A stretch of DNA of 64,000 nt from Ehrlichia sp052043515 (GTDB lineage: Bacteria; Pseudomonadota; Alphaproteobacteria; Rickettsiales; Anaplasmataceae). The position numbers and the translations under genes were made by a program. The notes under the pieces were generated by a model. That model made no database searches. It saw nothing but the letters and a program-made list of their open reading frames with translations, and had not been told where the DNA came from. Every line of letters begins with the position of its first letter. Position 1 is the stretch's first letter. Below, one piece after another: positions 42,512 through 52,052 of this stretch. The stretch covers positions 992,001 through 1,056,000 of the forward strand of contig JBQEQX010000001.1 of the NCBI GenBank assembly GCA_052043515.1. The letters run 5' to 3'.

Positions 42512-42588
42512 ATTTATAAATTAAACTTAATTTATTTTTATACAATGTATAGTATATTAGTTAATATCAATTAATAATTTTTAATTTT
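42512..42588 (+). promoter_or_regulatory. Conserved AT-rich leader with possible promoter
   Basis: The block AAATTAAACTTAATTTATTTTTATACAATG (in parts) then TATAGTATATTAGTTAATAT and ATTAATAATTTTTAATTTTATG is kept ahead of copies 3-6 and partly ahead of others. TTAATT-16-TATAGT is a weak possible promoter. No strong ribosome binding site precedes the ATG. Confidence 0.35.
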
Positions 42589-43704
42589 ATGAAAAAAAGC
42601 ATAGTAAAAGGAATAGCGGTAAGTTTGGTATTGGGTTATGTGTCTGCGGTATCGGCATTATACTTTACAAAGTTTATAGAACTAGATTTTAACAATGTTA
42701 AGGATATTGCAAAGATTGTAGCGCCTTTTGCAATACTATTTATATGTGCTGCATTACTACTTTCAGGTAAATTTGATAGGTATATTGAAAAAGATGCGAG
42801 AACGAATCCTGAATTTGATGAACTTTTAGAGAAAATTATGTCTGATCTTGAATCACTTGTTAATGAACCAGTGGGTCAAGATAATTTCAAAGATGCGGTT
42901 GAGTCTATAAGTGAATCTCATGAAAAAATTAAGAATACGGGACCTGTTTTTTTATTTTCAGGTTTTGAATCTTATTTTAGTATGTTATTGAGTTATGCTG
43001 TGAGAAATGGAATATTCAAAACATCTAAAGATAAAGTGGTTGTATGTGATGATTATGAATTAAGAAATTCACATCCAATAGTCTTCCTAAGAGCGGTGTT
43101 ATTTGCACAATTAGTGATGAAGAATCCTATGCTAGGTATCTTGTGTCCAGGAGATAAGATTCCTTATATCGTAGCCTTATCTCAGATTTCTGTAGAACAT
43201 TACTCAGAAAAAGACCGTCAAGATGCATTTAGAGTGATAGAAACATTGTTGGAAGAAAGAGTTTATGGTTGTGCTAGTTACAATGAATTACATGATCACC
43301 TATCTGCTCAGGATTTTGTTACGGATGAAAGAAGTGAGTCATTAAGTAAACTAAGTGTTAGTGAATTGAATGCGATGGAGCCTTCTAGACGAGAAGAAGA
43401 GTTAAGGAACTTATTAAGAATTTCTAGATTAGGTTACTGTTCTGCAACTTCTGATAGATTAAGTGCAGACATTGAAAATGCGAATCATATAATAGATCAA
43501 TGTATTAAAGATCCTGGTCTTGTTGGTGAGATTGGTAAATTGTATGGTGACCGTTATTTTTTTGAGGTTGGAGATGACATTACTATTTTTAAGATGCGCA
43601 AAGGTCGTGTTATTAAAGCGGAACAACCAAAAGCTTCAGTAAATCCAACAGGTGCTCCTAGTCCTTCAGAAGAAAAAGGACCAGCAGCTGCTTCACTAGC
43701 GTGA
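42589..43704 (+). CDS. Family I array protein, copy 4 (intact)
   Basis: 371 residues, unbroken, a good reference for the family. Hydrophobic segments 8-27 and 41-58 with the turn KFIELDFNNVKDIAKI; linker 70-118; domain from 119: GPVFLFSGFESYFSMLLSYA, AQLVMKNPMLGIL at 173-185, LSQISVEHYSEKDRQDAF, LLEERVYGCASYNELHD, and a Lys/Arg-rich beta-like end (DDITIFKMRKGRVIKAEQP). The tail is PKASVNPTGAPSPSEEKGPA then AASLA. CPGDK replaces the usual YPxDK. Shares almost all of residues 1-60 with copies 3, 5 and 6. Confidence 0.74.
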   Translation: MKKSIVKGIAVSLVLGYVSAVSALYFTKFIELDFNNVKDIAKIVAPFAILFICAALLLSGKFDRYIEKDARTNPEFDELLEKIMSDLESLVNEPVGQDNFKDAVESISESHEKIKNTGPVFLFSGFESYFSMLLSYAVRNGIFKTSKDKVVVCDDYELRNSHPIVFLRAVLFAQLVMKNPMLGILCPGDKIPYIVALSQISVEHYSEKDRQDAFRVIETLLEERVYGCASYNELHDHLSAQDFVTDERSESLSKLSVSELNAMEPSRREEELRNLLRISRLGYCSATSDRLSADIENANHIIDQCIKDPGLVGEIGKLYGDRYFFEVGDDITIFKMRKGRVIKAEQPKASVNPTGAPSPSEEKGPAAASLA

Positions 43705-43787
43705 TAATTGTGTCAACGGGTATGAGCAATTAAGTTTGTTATGTTGTATTGTGTTATACAGGTAGTAATTAATAGCATTGAGATGAA

Positions 43788-43835
43788 ATGTCTGTTGTGG
43801 CTAGTGGTATGCATTACACACGCTATAATAGACAT
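43788..43835 (+). promoter_or_regulatory. Conserved 3' RNA hairpin, copy 4
   Basis: Same fourteen-pair stem as copy 3, 83 bases after the stop. Confidence 0.55.
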
Positions 43836-44005
43836 AACGCTCAACCCACTGGTTTAGTTATATATCAAAATAGAAAGGATTTCTTTTAAGTGTTAGTAAA
43901 TCCATCTCTATCAATTTTTTTAGTTAATTTATAAATTAAACTTACTTTGTTTTTACAAAATTATTATAGTATATTAGTTAATATCAATTAATAATTTTTA
44001 ATTTT

Positions 44006-45115
44006 ATGAAAAAAAGCATAGTAAAAGGAATAGCGGTAAGTTTGGTATTGGGTTATGTGTCTGCGGTATCGGCATTATACTTTACAAAGTTTATAGAACT
44101 AGATTTTAACAATGTTAAGGATATTGCAAAGATTGTAGCGCCTTTTGCAATACTATTTATATGTGCTGCATTATTACTTTCAGGTAAACTTGATAAGTAT
44201 ATTGAAAAAGATGTGGGAACAAATCCTGCATTTGATGAACTTTTAAAGAAAATTATGTCTGATCTTGAATCACTTGTTAGTGAACCAGTTGGTAAAGGTA
44301 ATTTCAAAGATGCGGTTGAGTCTATAAGTGAATCTCATGAAAAAATTAAGAATACGGGGCCTGTTTTTTTCTTTTCAAGTTTTGAATCTTATTTTAGTAT
44401 GTTATTGAGTTATGCTGTGAGAAATGGAATATTCAAAACATCTAAAGATAAAGTGGTTGTATGTGATGATTATGAATTAAGAAATTCACATCCAATAGTC
44501 TTCCTAAGAGCGGTGTTATTTGCACAATTAGTGATGAAGAATCCTATGCTAGGTATCTTGTATCCAGAAGATAAGATTCCTTATATCGTAGCCTTATCTC
44601 AGATTTCTGTAGAACATTACTCAGAAAAAGACCGTCAAGATACGGCTAGAAAGATAAAAACATTGTTGGAAGAAAGAGTTTATGGTTGTGCTAGTTACAG
44701 TGAATTACATAATCAACTATCTGCTCGGGATTTTGTTACGGATGAAAGAGGTAAGTCATTAAGTAAACCAAGTGTTAGTGAATTGAATGCGATGGAGCCT
44801 TCTAGACGAGAAGCAGAGTTAAATAACTTATTAAGAATTTCTAGGTTAAAGTACTGTTGTGCAATTTCTGATAGATCAATTGCGGACATTAACGATGCGG
44901 ATCGTATAATAGGTGAATGTATTAAAGATCCTGATCTTGCTCATGAGATTGATGAATTGCAGTGTTATTCTTTTGAGGTTGGAGATGACATTACTATTTT
45001 TAAGATGCGCAAAGGTCGTGTTATTAAAGCAGAACAACCAAAAGCTTCAGTAAATCCAACAGGTGCTCCTAGTCCTTCAGAAGAAAAAGGACCAGCAGCT
45101 GCTTCACTAGCGTGA
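44006..45115 (+). CDS. Family I array protein, copy 5 (intact)
   Basis: 369 residues. Identical to copy 4 through the hairpin and across SYFSMLLSYAVRNGIFKTSK and the following block, but from about residue 220 on (ARDFVTDERGKSLSKPSVSE, SRLKYCCAISDRSIADINDA) it is identical to copy 6 instead; its last 35 residues match copy 4 again. This mosaic structure points to gene conversion or unequal crossing-over between tandem copies. Topology as for the other members; function unknown. Confidence 0.74.
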   Translation: MKKSIVKGIAVSLVLGYVSAVSALYFTKFIELDFNNVKDIAKIVAPFAILFICAALLLSGKLDKYIEKDVGTNPAFDELLKKIMSDLESLVSEPVGKGNFKDAVESISESHEKIKNTGPVFFFSSFESYFSMLLSYAVRNGIFKTSKDKVVVCDDYELRNSHPIVFLRAVLFAQLVMKNPMLGILYPEDKIPYIVALSQISVEHYSEKDRQDTARKIKTLLEERVYGCASYSELHNQLSARDFVTDERGKSLSKPSVSELNAMEPSRREAELNNLLRISRLKYCCAISDRSIADINDADRIIGECIKDPDLAHEIDELQCYSFEVGDDITIFKMRKGRVIKAEQPKASVNPTGAPSPSEEKGPAAASLA

Positions 45116-45198
45116 TAATTGTGTCAACGGGTATGAGCAATTAAGTTTGTTATGTTGTATTGTGTTATACAGGTAGTAATTAATAACATTGAGATGAA

Positions 45199-45246
45199 AT
45201 GTCTGTTGTGGCTAGTGGTATGCATTACACACGCTATAATAGACAT
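45199..45246 (+). promoter_or_regulatory. Conserved 3' RNA hairpin, copy 5
   Basis: Same fourteen-pair stem as copies 3 and 4, 83 bases after the stop. Confidence 0.55.
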
Positions 45247-45416
45247 AACGCTCAACCCACTGGTTTAGTTATATATCAAAATAGAAAGGATTTCTTTTAA
45301 GTGTTAGTAAATCCATCTCTATCAATTTTTTTAGTTAATTTATAAATTAAACTTACTTTGCTTTTACAAAATTATTATATTATATTAGTTAATATCAATT
45401 AATAATTTTTAATTTT

Positions 45417-46537
45417 ATGAAAAAAAGCATAGTAAAAGGAATAGCGGTAAGTTTGGTATTGGGTTATGTGTCTGCGGTATCGGCATTATACTTTACAAAG
45501 TTTATAGAACTAGATTTTAACAATGTTAAGGATATTGCAAAGATTGTAGCGCCTTTTGCAATACTATTTATAGGTGCTGCATTACTACTTTCAGGTAAAT
45601 TTGATAGGTATATTGAAAAAGATGCGAGAACAAATCATGAATTTGATGAACTTTTTAGAGAAAATTATGTCTGATCTTGAATCACTTGTTAATGAACCAG
45701 TGGGTCAAGATAATTTCAAAGATGCGGTTGAGTCTATAAGTGAATCTCATGAAAAAATTAAGAATACGGGACCTGTTTTTTTTCTTTTCAAGTTTTGAGG
45801 CTTGTTTCAGTATGTTGTTAGATTGTGTGACGAGAATTGGAGCATTAAAAACATCTAAAGATGAAGTGGTTGTGTGCGATGATACTGAATTAGGAAATTT
45901 AAGTCAAGCAGATTTTCTAAAAGCAGTGTTATCTGCACAATTAGTGGTGAAGAATCCTATGCTAGGTATCTTGTACCCCGAAGATAAGATTCCTTATATT
46001 GAAGCTTTATCTCAGATTTCTGTAGGACGTTACTCAGAAGAAGAACGTCAAAATGTAGCTGGAATGATAAAAACATTGTTGAAAAAAAGAGTTTATGGTT
46101 GTGCTAGTTACAGTGAATTACGTAATCAACTATCTGCTCGGGATTTTGTTACGGATGAAAGAGGTAAGTCATTAAGTAAACCAAGTGTTAGTGAATTGAA
46201 TGCGATGGAGCCTTCTAGACGAGAAGCAGAGTTAAATAACTTATTAAGAATTTCTAGGTTAAAGTACTGTTGTGCAATTTCTGATAGATCAATTGCGGAC
46301 ATTAACGATGCGGATCGTATAATAGGTGAATGTATTAAAGATCCTGATCTTGCTGATGAGATTGCTAGATTGCAGCATGGTAAACATTATTTTTTTGATG
46401 TTAGAGATGACATTACTATTTTTAAGATGCAAAAAGGTCGTATTATTAAAGTAGGACAACCAAGTCGACTAAGTGGTGAAAGTACTCCTTCCACTGCTTC
46501 ACAGGGAAAAAGGGGGGCAGCTGCTTCACTAGCGTGA
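45417..46537 (+). CDS. Family I array protein, copy 6 (two frame breaks)
   Basis: Corrected length 372 residues. The first 60 residues equal copies 4 and 5. Breaks: a T run at 45652-45656 (five; sister copies have four in GAACTTTTAGAG) and a T run at 45776-45783 (eight; copy 5 has seven in CCTGTTTTTTTC). The domain is more divergent in FEACFSMLLDCVTRIGALKT, then identical to copy 5 in the ARDFVTDERGKSLSKPSVSE region, then ends with GQPSRLSGESTPSTAS like copy 3. A clear mosaic. Comparison with sister copies makes the breaks near-certain base insertions. Confidence 0.72.
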
Positions 46538-46624
46538 TAATTGTGTCAACTGGTGTAAGCAATTAAGTTTGTTATGTTGTATTGTATTGCTGTTATACAG
46601 GTGGTAGTTGATAACATTGATGAA

Positions 46625-46672
46625 ATGTCTGTTGTGGCCAGTGGTATGCGTTACACATGCTGTAATAGACAT
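46625..46672 (+). promoter_or_regulatory. Conserved 3' RNA hairpin, copy 6
   Basis: ATGTCTGTTGTGGC pairs with GCTGTAATAGACAT. Compared with copies 3-5 one A on the 3' arm is G, turning a U-A pair into U-G, so pairing is kept. Confidence 0.55.
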
Positions 46673-46873
46673 AAAATTTAATCCGCTAATTCAGTTATAT
46701 TAAAATAAGAGCTAATAAATCTCCTAAATTATAATTTGTATGGTTTAGTATTATGAGTAGTCATTTTCTAATAATTTTTTTAATAAAATAAATAATTTAT
46801 AAATTATATTTAATTTATTTTTTTATAAAATGTGTAGTATATTAGTTAATATCAATTAATAATTTTTAATTTT

Positions 46874-48063
46874 ATGAGAAAAAATATAGTAAAAAGGGAT
46901 AGCGGTAAGTTTAGTATTGGGTTATGTGTCAACAATGTTGGTATTATACTTCACAAAGGTTATAAGGCTAGATTTTAGTAATATTATAGATATTGCGAAA
47001 GTTGTAGCACCTTTTGTAGTACTACTTGTAGGTGCTACATTATTGCTTTCATGTAAACTTGGTAAATCTGCTGAAGAAAATGTTAGAAAAAGTGGTGAAA
47101 TAGCTCCTGAACTTCTTGAACTTTCATCGGAAATTGACTCCGACCTTGAATCAATTGTTAGAGAGCAGTCTGAAGATCATGCGGGTTGTCGGGGTCTTGA
47201 TGTGCAATTAAGTAAGGATTTCGCTGAAACTCGTGAAGGACTCAAAAAAGGAGGGGCCTGTTTTTCTATTTCAAGGATTTAATAATAATTTTGATTTGTT
47301 ATTAGGTCAGGCATTAGTGTCACAATCATTAATAATAAGTGAAGATCGAAAAATAAAACTTGATGTGGATAAATTATTACGTCAGTTAGGCACGAAAAAA
47401 GTTCTGGAAGTTGTGTTATCAGCGCGATTAATGATGAGAAATCCTATGCTGAGTATCTTATATCCTGATTATATGGTTAGTTGTATTGAAGATTTATCTA
47501 AGATTAGTATAGAAAATTCTTCATTAGATGATTGTAGACTTGCAAGTGGAAATATAAGTAAATGCTTAAATGCAAAGGTTTATGGCTTTGACAGTTATGG
47601 AAAATTAGTTGATGGTGTGCTCAACTCGGTTAATGCCATTGTTGCAAGTCAAAAGGACATGTTAAGTACAGGAGATGGTGATACGTTGTGCAAAATGCGT
47701 GTTTCTGAAAGAGAAAATGCGTTAAGAGAGTTATTATTAGTTCCTAGGTTAGGATTCTATTTTGTGCAGGATGAAGTGGTACGAGCAGCTGTTGAAAATA
47801 CTCATTTTGTACTAGACTCCTATTGTCAAGTCAATAGTCAAGACGGGACTGTGGATTTGTCAAAGATGATAGATGGTTTAGTTGATAAACTTAGGAGTGG
47901 TGCTGTAAGTGATGATTATCCTACTATCATTAATGTTAGTGATTCTTGTTCGGAAGTGAGTGGTGTTCTTCATGCTGCAAAACAATCGCCAAAACCTGCA
48001 GCAGGTGTTTTACATGGTGTTACTTCTCAGACTTCTGGGAAATCATCTCTGCAAACTGCGTAA
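46874..48063 (+). CDS. Family I array protein, copy 7 (two frame breaks)
   Basis: Starts at ATG 46874 (MRKNIVKGIAVSLVLGYVST after correction of the A run at 46891-46895). A second break is a G run at 47253-47256 (four for three); correction reads LKKGGPVFLFQGFNNNFDLLL. Corrected length 395 residues, the longest of the nine. The domain has SARLMMRNPMLSILYPDYM, LSKISIENSS, PRLGFYFVQDE, and an extended C-terminus ending GKSSLQTA. More divergent from copies 1-6 than they are from each other, so an older duplicate. Confidence 0.68.
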
Positions 48064-48143
48064 GTATCGCAGGGCGATTAAGGTTTGTTGTATTCTGTTA
48101 CGCGTTACATTAGTTGATAGCGTTGAGAAATGTTGAGTGTCTG

Positions 48144-48176
48144 TTGTGGCTTATATACTGTGTATATGTGCCACAA
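48144..48176 (+). promoter_or_regulatory. Conserved 3' RNA hairpin, copy 7
   Basis: TTGTGGC pairs with GCCACAA by seven Watson-Crick pairs, with an inner TATATAC/GTGTATA stem. Several G-U pairs of copies 1-6 are replaced by standard pairs here, 80 bases after the stop: compensatory change. Confidence 0.55.
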
Positions 48177-48369
48177 TGGGTGTGGAATTTAGTCCTGTAG
48201 TTGGACTCAAAATAAAAAGAATTTCTTTTAAAAGCAAGTAAATTCCTTGGGTTATAGTTTGTATTGTAGACAGTCTTTTTTAGTGGTTTTTAATAAATGC
48301 GACTAACTTATAAGTTGTATTTAATTTATCTTTACAAAATTATAGTATTAATTAATAATTTTCAATTTT

Positions 48370-49486
48370 ATGAACAAGAATATAGTAAAAGGAATAGCAG
48401 TAATTTTAGTATTATGTTATGTGTCAACAATATTGACATTACACTTTACAAAAATTATAACATTCAATTTTAGAAATATTATAGATATCACAAATGTTGT
48501 ATTACCACTTGTATTACTACTTATAGGTGCCGTATTATTACTTTCTGGTAAACTTGATAAGTATATTGAAGAAAAAAAAGTGTTAGTATAAATCCTGAAG
48601 TTGATTACCTTTTTTAATGAAGTTAAGTCTGATCTTAAATCACTTACTGAGAGACCATTTGATGAAAAAAGAGTGTGAGCGTTTATCTAGCTCTTTACAT
48701 GAGAAACATGAAAGGCTTAAATTATTGGAGGGAAAACCTATCCTTTTCCATTCGGTGTTTAAGGGTTGTTTTGATAGTTTTTTAAATAAAGTAATCCATA
48801 GTGGTGCATTCAATAATGGCTTAGTGACCTATAGTAAATTGAAGGAAGTACTCACAAAAAAGGAATTGCTTGGTATGGTGTTAATGTCGCAATTAATAGT
48901 AAAAAATCCTATGTTAAGCGTATTATATCCTAAAGATATTATCCATTATATTGTAAATTTATCTAAAATTTCTATAAAAGATTACTCAATAGGAGAACGT
49001 AGGAATGTAGCTAGAACAATAAATCGATTATTAACAGCAATGGTTTTTGTGGCTACTGATTGGAAGCAATTAAGTAGTTCGATATATAGCGCAATTAATA
49101 ATGAAGTCGAAAGTAATAGAAGTTTATTAGACGAAAAAAAGAGTGATTCATATTGGGAAAAAGCAGAGCATGATGAGAAAAAACAAGTATTATCAGGACT
49201 ATTATCGATTTCTCATTTAAGATATTATTTTGTTACTGATCTTGATGAATGTGAAAAAGTAAGGATGGGTATTAAAAAAGCGGACGATATAATAAATGTG
49301 TTGAAGAAAAAAGATCCTGGTGTTCTTGATATAGTTGATGATATAGAAAGTAAAGGAGAAGCGTTTAGTGCAATTGAGCTAGCGGAATGCGATTATACCG
49401 TTTATGACAGTTGTATTATCATACCAACTTTTGTGCGAACAAGTGTGACAACACGAGATAATACTCGTACTACTCTTCAACGATGA
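48370..49486 (+). CDS. Family I array protein, copy 8 (three frame-break sites, net four extra bases)
   Basis: Start MNKNIVKGIAVILVLCYVST with the usual hairpin. Break sites: an A run at 48572-48579 (eight, two too many), a T run at 48610-48615 (one extra) and an A run at 48665-48670 (one extra). Corrected, the linker reads EEKSVSINPEVDYLFNEVKSDLKSLTE (in parts) in line with the other copies, and the protein has 370 residues. The domain: KPILFHSVFKGCFDSFLNKV, SQLIVKNPMLSVLYPKDI, LSKISIKDYS, SHLRYYFVTDLDECE. The last part resembles the 31035 chimera (YYFVSDLDEAE). Four insertions in one small gene would be odd as biology. Confidence 0.66.
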
Positions 49487-49831
49487 GTGAATTAATAAGA
49501 CTAAAGGTGACATATGGTATGTCATAGCTATTGATGGTATGACCTTTAATAATTCTCCTGCTGTGATTTATAAGATAGTAGTTGGTTAATGCTGCGAAAT
49601 ATTGAACTACTACACAGTGTGTAAAAATTTAATCTGCTAGTTCCATACAAGGTTAATTGGGATTTTTTTCATCTTTGAAAATCAATAAATTCCTTAAATT
49701 ATAAAGGACTTATATAAGAATTTAAGGTTATTAATATATATTTTTAATAGTAATTAAAATTGTAAATAATATTTAATTAATTTTTATTAAATATTATAAC
49801 GTGTATTATAAGTTAATTTGTGTATAATTCT
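49487..49831. other. Spacer with hairpin
   Basis: 345 bp; holds the copy 8 hairpin, and no coding sequence is seen. Confidence 0.4.
49576..49612 (+). promoter_or_regulatory. Conserved-position 3' RNA hairpin, copy 8
   Basis: TAGTAGTT pairs perfectly with AACTACTA, 90 bases after the stop, and flanking CTGTG/CACAG can extend it. The sequence is unlike the other copies but position and shape agree. Confidence 0.4.
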
Positions 49832-50993
49832 ATGAGATATAATAGAAAAGCGATAGTGAATGCAATCTTGATATGTTCAGTATTGAGCTATGTATTGTTG
49901 GAGTCAGCACTATATTTTGCAAAAGTTATTAGATTTGATCCAAATAATATTATAAGTATTGCGATAGTTACTGTACCTTTTGTACTTTTGTTGATAGGTG
50001 CAGTGGTATTACTTTCTGGTAAACTTGATATGTACATTAACAGGGCTATTATAGGTGACCCTGTATTTAGTAAATTTTCAAAACAACTTTTGTCTGATCT
50101 TGAATCACTTGCTAGTAACCCATATGATGTAGATGGTATAAAAGAGTTAAGTGAATCTATACATGAACAACATGAAAAACTCAGGTCAGGAGGGGCACCT
50201 ATTTTTTTGCTACCCAGCGTTTAAACTTCTTTTTGATGGTGTGTTAAATAGGATCACTCATTATGGTGTATTGTCGAATACTGATGATGGTAATGCAATC
50301 CTGTATAAAGACTTATTGGAAGGAAAATTGAGCAGAGCAGATGTTATGTTCCTATATTTAGGAGCGCGATTAATGATAAAAAATCCTATGCTTAGTATTT
50401 TATATCCTAGATCAGTAATTGCTTCCATTATGCGTCTATCTGAGGTTTCTCTAGATGGTTACTCAAAAAAAGAACTCATGAACTCAGCTAAAAAAATTGT
50501 TGAATTGTTAAATATTGATGTCTGTGGTACTGCCAACTGGAAATGCTTAAGTGATGCATTATTTAGAAGAATTAATGGCGTTATTAAATGTCGTGAAGAT
50601 TTATTAAATAGAGCAGTATATGATTTATGTTATGAGAATGCAGGGCATGCAGGTGCAGTATACCATTTATCAAGTTTATTATTAGTTTCTCATTTGAAAT
50701 ATTATTTTGTGATTGATCATGATGAAGGAGAAAAAATAAGGACATGTATTAAAAAAGCGTGTGATATGGTAGATGCGTGGCAAAAAATAAATCCTAGTAT
50801 TGATTGTGTGGTTGAAGACCTTGAACATTCAATGTCTACGTTTCGTCCATTTACTCCAGAACATTACACTTTTCTTTTGCGTGACAATTTTATTATTAAA
50901 ACATCTCCAGAACCAAGGACTGGTATAAATTCTGTAACCTATGACACTTTTCTTCATCAAGAAGAAAGTAAGTTGCCAACAATGAAGCAGTGA
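49832..50993 (+). CDS. Family I array protein, copy 9 (broken frame)
   Basis: ATG 49832 (MRYNRKAIVNAILICSVLSY) fits the family; a start four codons earlier is possible. Corrected length 386 residues. The frame must change near 50191-50208, within AGGGGCACCTATTTTTTTGC; losing one T from the seven gives GGAPIFCYPAFKLLFDGVLN, losing one G gives GGHLFFCYPAF, and family comparison slightly favours the first. The domain continues GARLMIKNPMLSILYPRSV, LSEVSLDGYS, SHLKYYFVIDHDEGE. It lacks the Ala-rich C-terminal tail of copies 1-6. Last full member of this array. Confidence 0.66.
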
Positions 50994-51079
50994 ATGTCTT
51001 TTTAAGAAGGTGTGTGATATTATTTAGTAAACCAATTAGTAGAAGGTGTTTTTGTGTATTATAAAATCAATAGAAATGT

Positions 51080-51243
51080 GCTATCAGCAACTTAGCCATA
51101 TTATTAGTTCAATCTGTGTAATAGTTAACCTTATGTTTTATAAGAGTTATTGAATGGGATCTAGATGACATTAAAAGTATTGTAGTGATTACTGCACGTT
51201 TCGTAACATATATGCCAATACTTTATCAACTGGATGGTAACTA
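51080..51243 (+). pseudogene. Fragment of a family I gene
   Basis: After a frame break the sequence reads CFIRVIEWDLDDIKSIVVIT then ARFVTYMPILYQLDGN and a stop. This aligns with the array turn and second hydrophobic segment (YFTKVIELDxxNIKDIxKI, APFxxLLIxxxLLLSGK). Nothing of the downstream domain can be read. Confidence 0.6.
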
Positions 51244-52052
51244 GTGAAGTGTGTATGCATTATAATGTTGGGTTTAGTAGGGTAAATATCGTATTCTGTG
51301 AGAAGAAATGGTAGAAGTGTGTATGTCATCTTGTATAATTCTGTTACTTTACGTTGCATTTAAGACTAATGGTGGTAGGAGATCAAGTGATTAATTGTTA
51401 CTTAAATTAAGAAATTATTTGAGTAAGATTAAGGTATCAAGCAATAAAGTACGTTGAAGTTAAAGATAGTAAAAATTTATCAACTTTGATGCGGTTGAGC
51501 TGCAGGTAAGCATAAATACATTATGTGCGCATGAATGATTCTGTGATTAATAATAAATCATTAACAGATTCTTCATATTAAAAATTTAAAGTAATATTAT
51601 ACCGTGAACTTCTATACAATATGAATTTGTTATTATGCTACTGTGTAAGTATTGGTTAGTTATATAAATTAGTATGCCATTGTCAATATGCTTGTGAGAT
51701 GTACTATAAATAAAAATTGGTTATGCTAAACATAATATTTAATTAATTTAACAATACTAACATTTATACTACTAGTAAAAAAAGTATTTTTCAGAATTTC
51801 TTTATTTATTAAATATTTAAACTGTGTTTAATTATGTATTTTAATAAATTAGTAAATAAAAGTTGTATTAAGAGTGTCATCAAATAACCTTGTACAGATT
51901 GTAGTTAAATATGTTGTGTTTTTTGTAGTATAAATATAAACTTTAGTAAATTTTAACATATTAATAAGTTTTAAGTACTTTTTTCTTATTGAAGTTATAT
52001 ATAACTATTTTATTAATATTTTTCTTGAAATTATGTTTTTTAAGGACATTTT
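51244..52052. other. Long spacer between the two arrays
   Basis: About 800 bp of very AT-rich sequence. No supportable gene is seen; it may be further remains of the decayed copy at 51.1 kb and includes the leader of the first family II gene. Confidence 0.45.

Larger units (their letters stand above)
42291..45416 (+). repeat. Tandem duplication unit of about 1.41 kb with near-identical spacers
   Basis: Spacers 42291-42588, 43705-44005 and 45116-45416 are almost identical over about 300 bp, including a 3' hairpin and an AT-rich leader, and the genes they separate start every 1417 and 1411 bp. The two later spacers are closest to each other (both share ACTTTG(T/C)TTTTACAAAATTATTATA). This is a recent tandem duplication of gene plus spacer. 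Confidence 0.85.

Noticed and set aside
38024..50993. Regularly spaced repeats as a CRISPR or integron cassette array
   Set aside because: Period of 1.4 kb with full genes between; spacers are duplicated flanks, no short repeat-spacer pattern, no cas or integrase gene.
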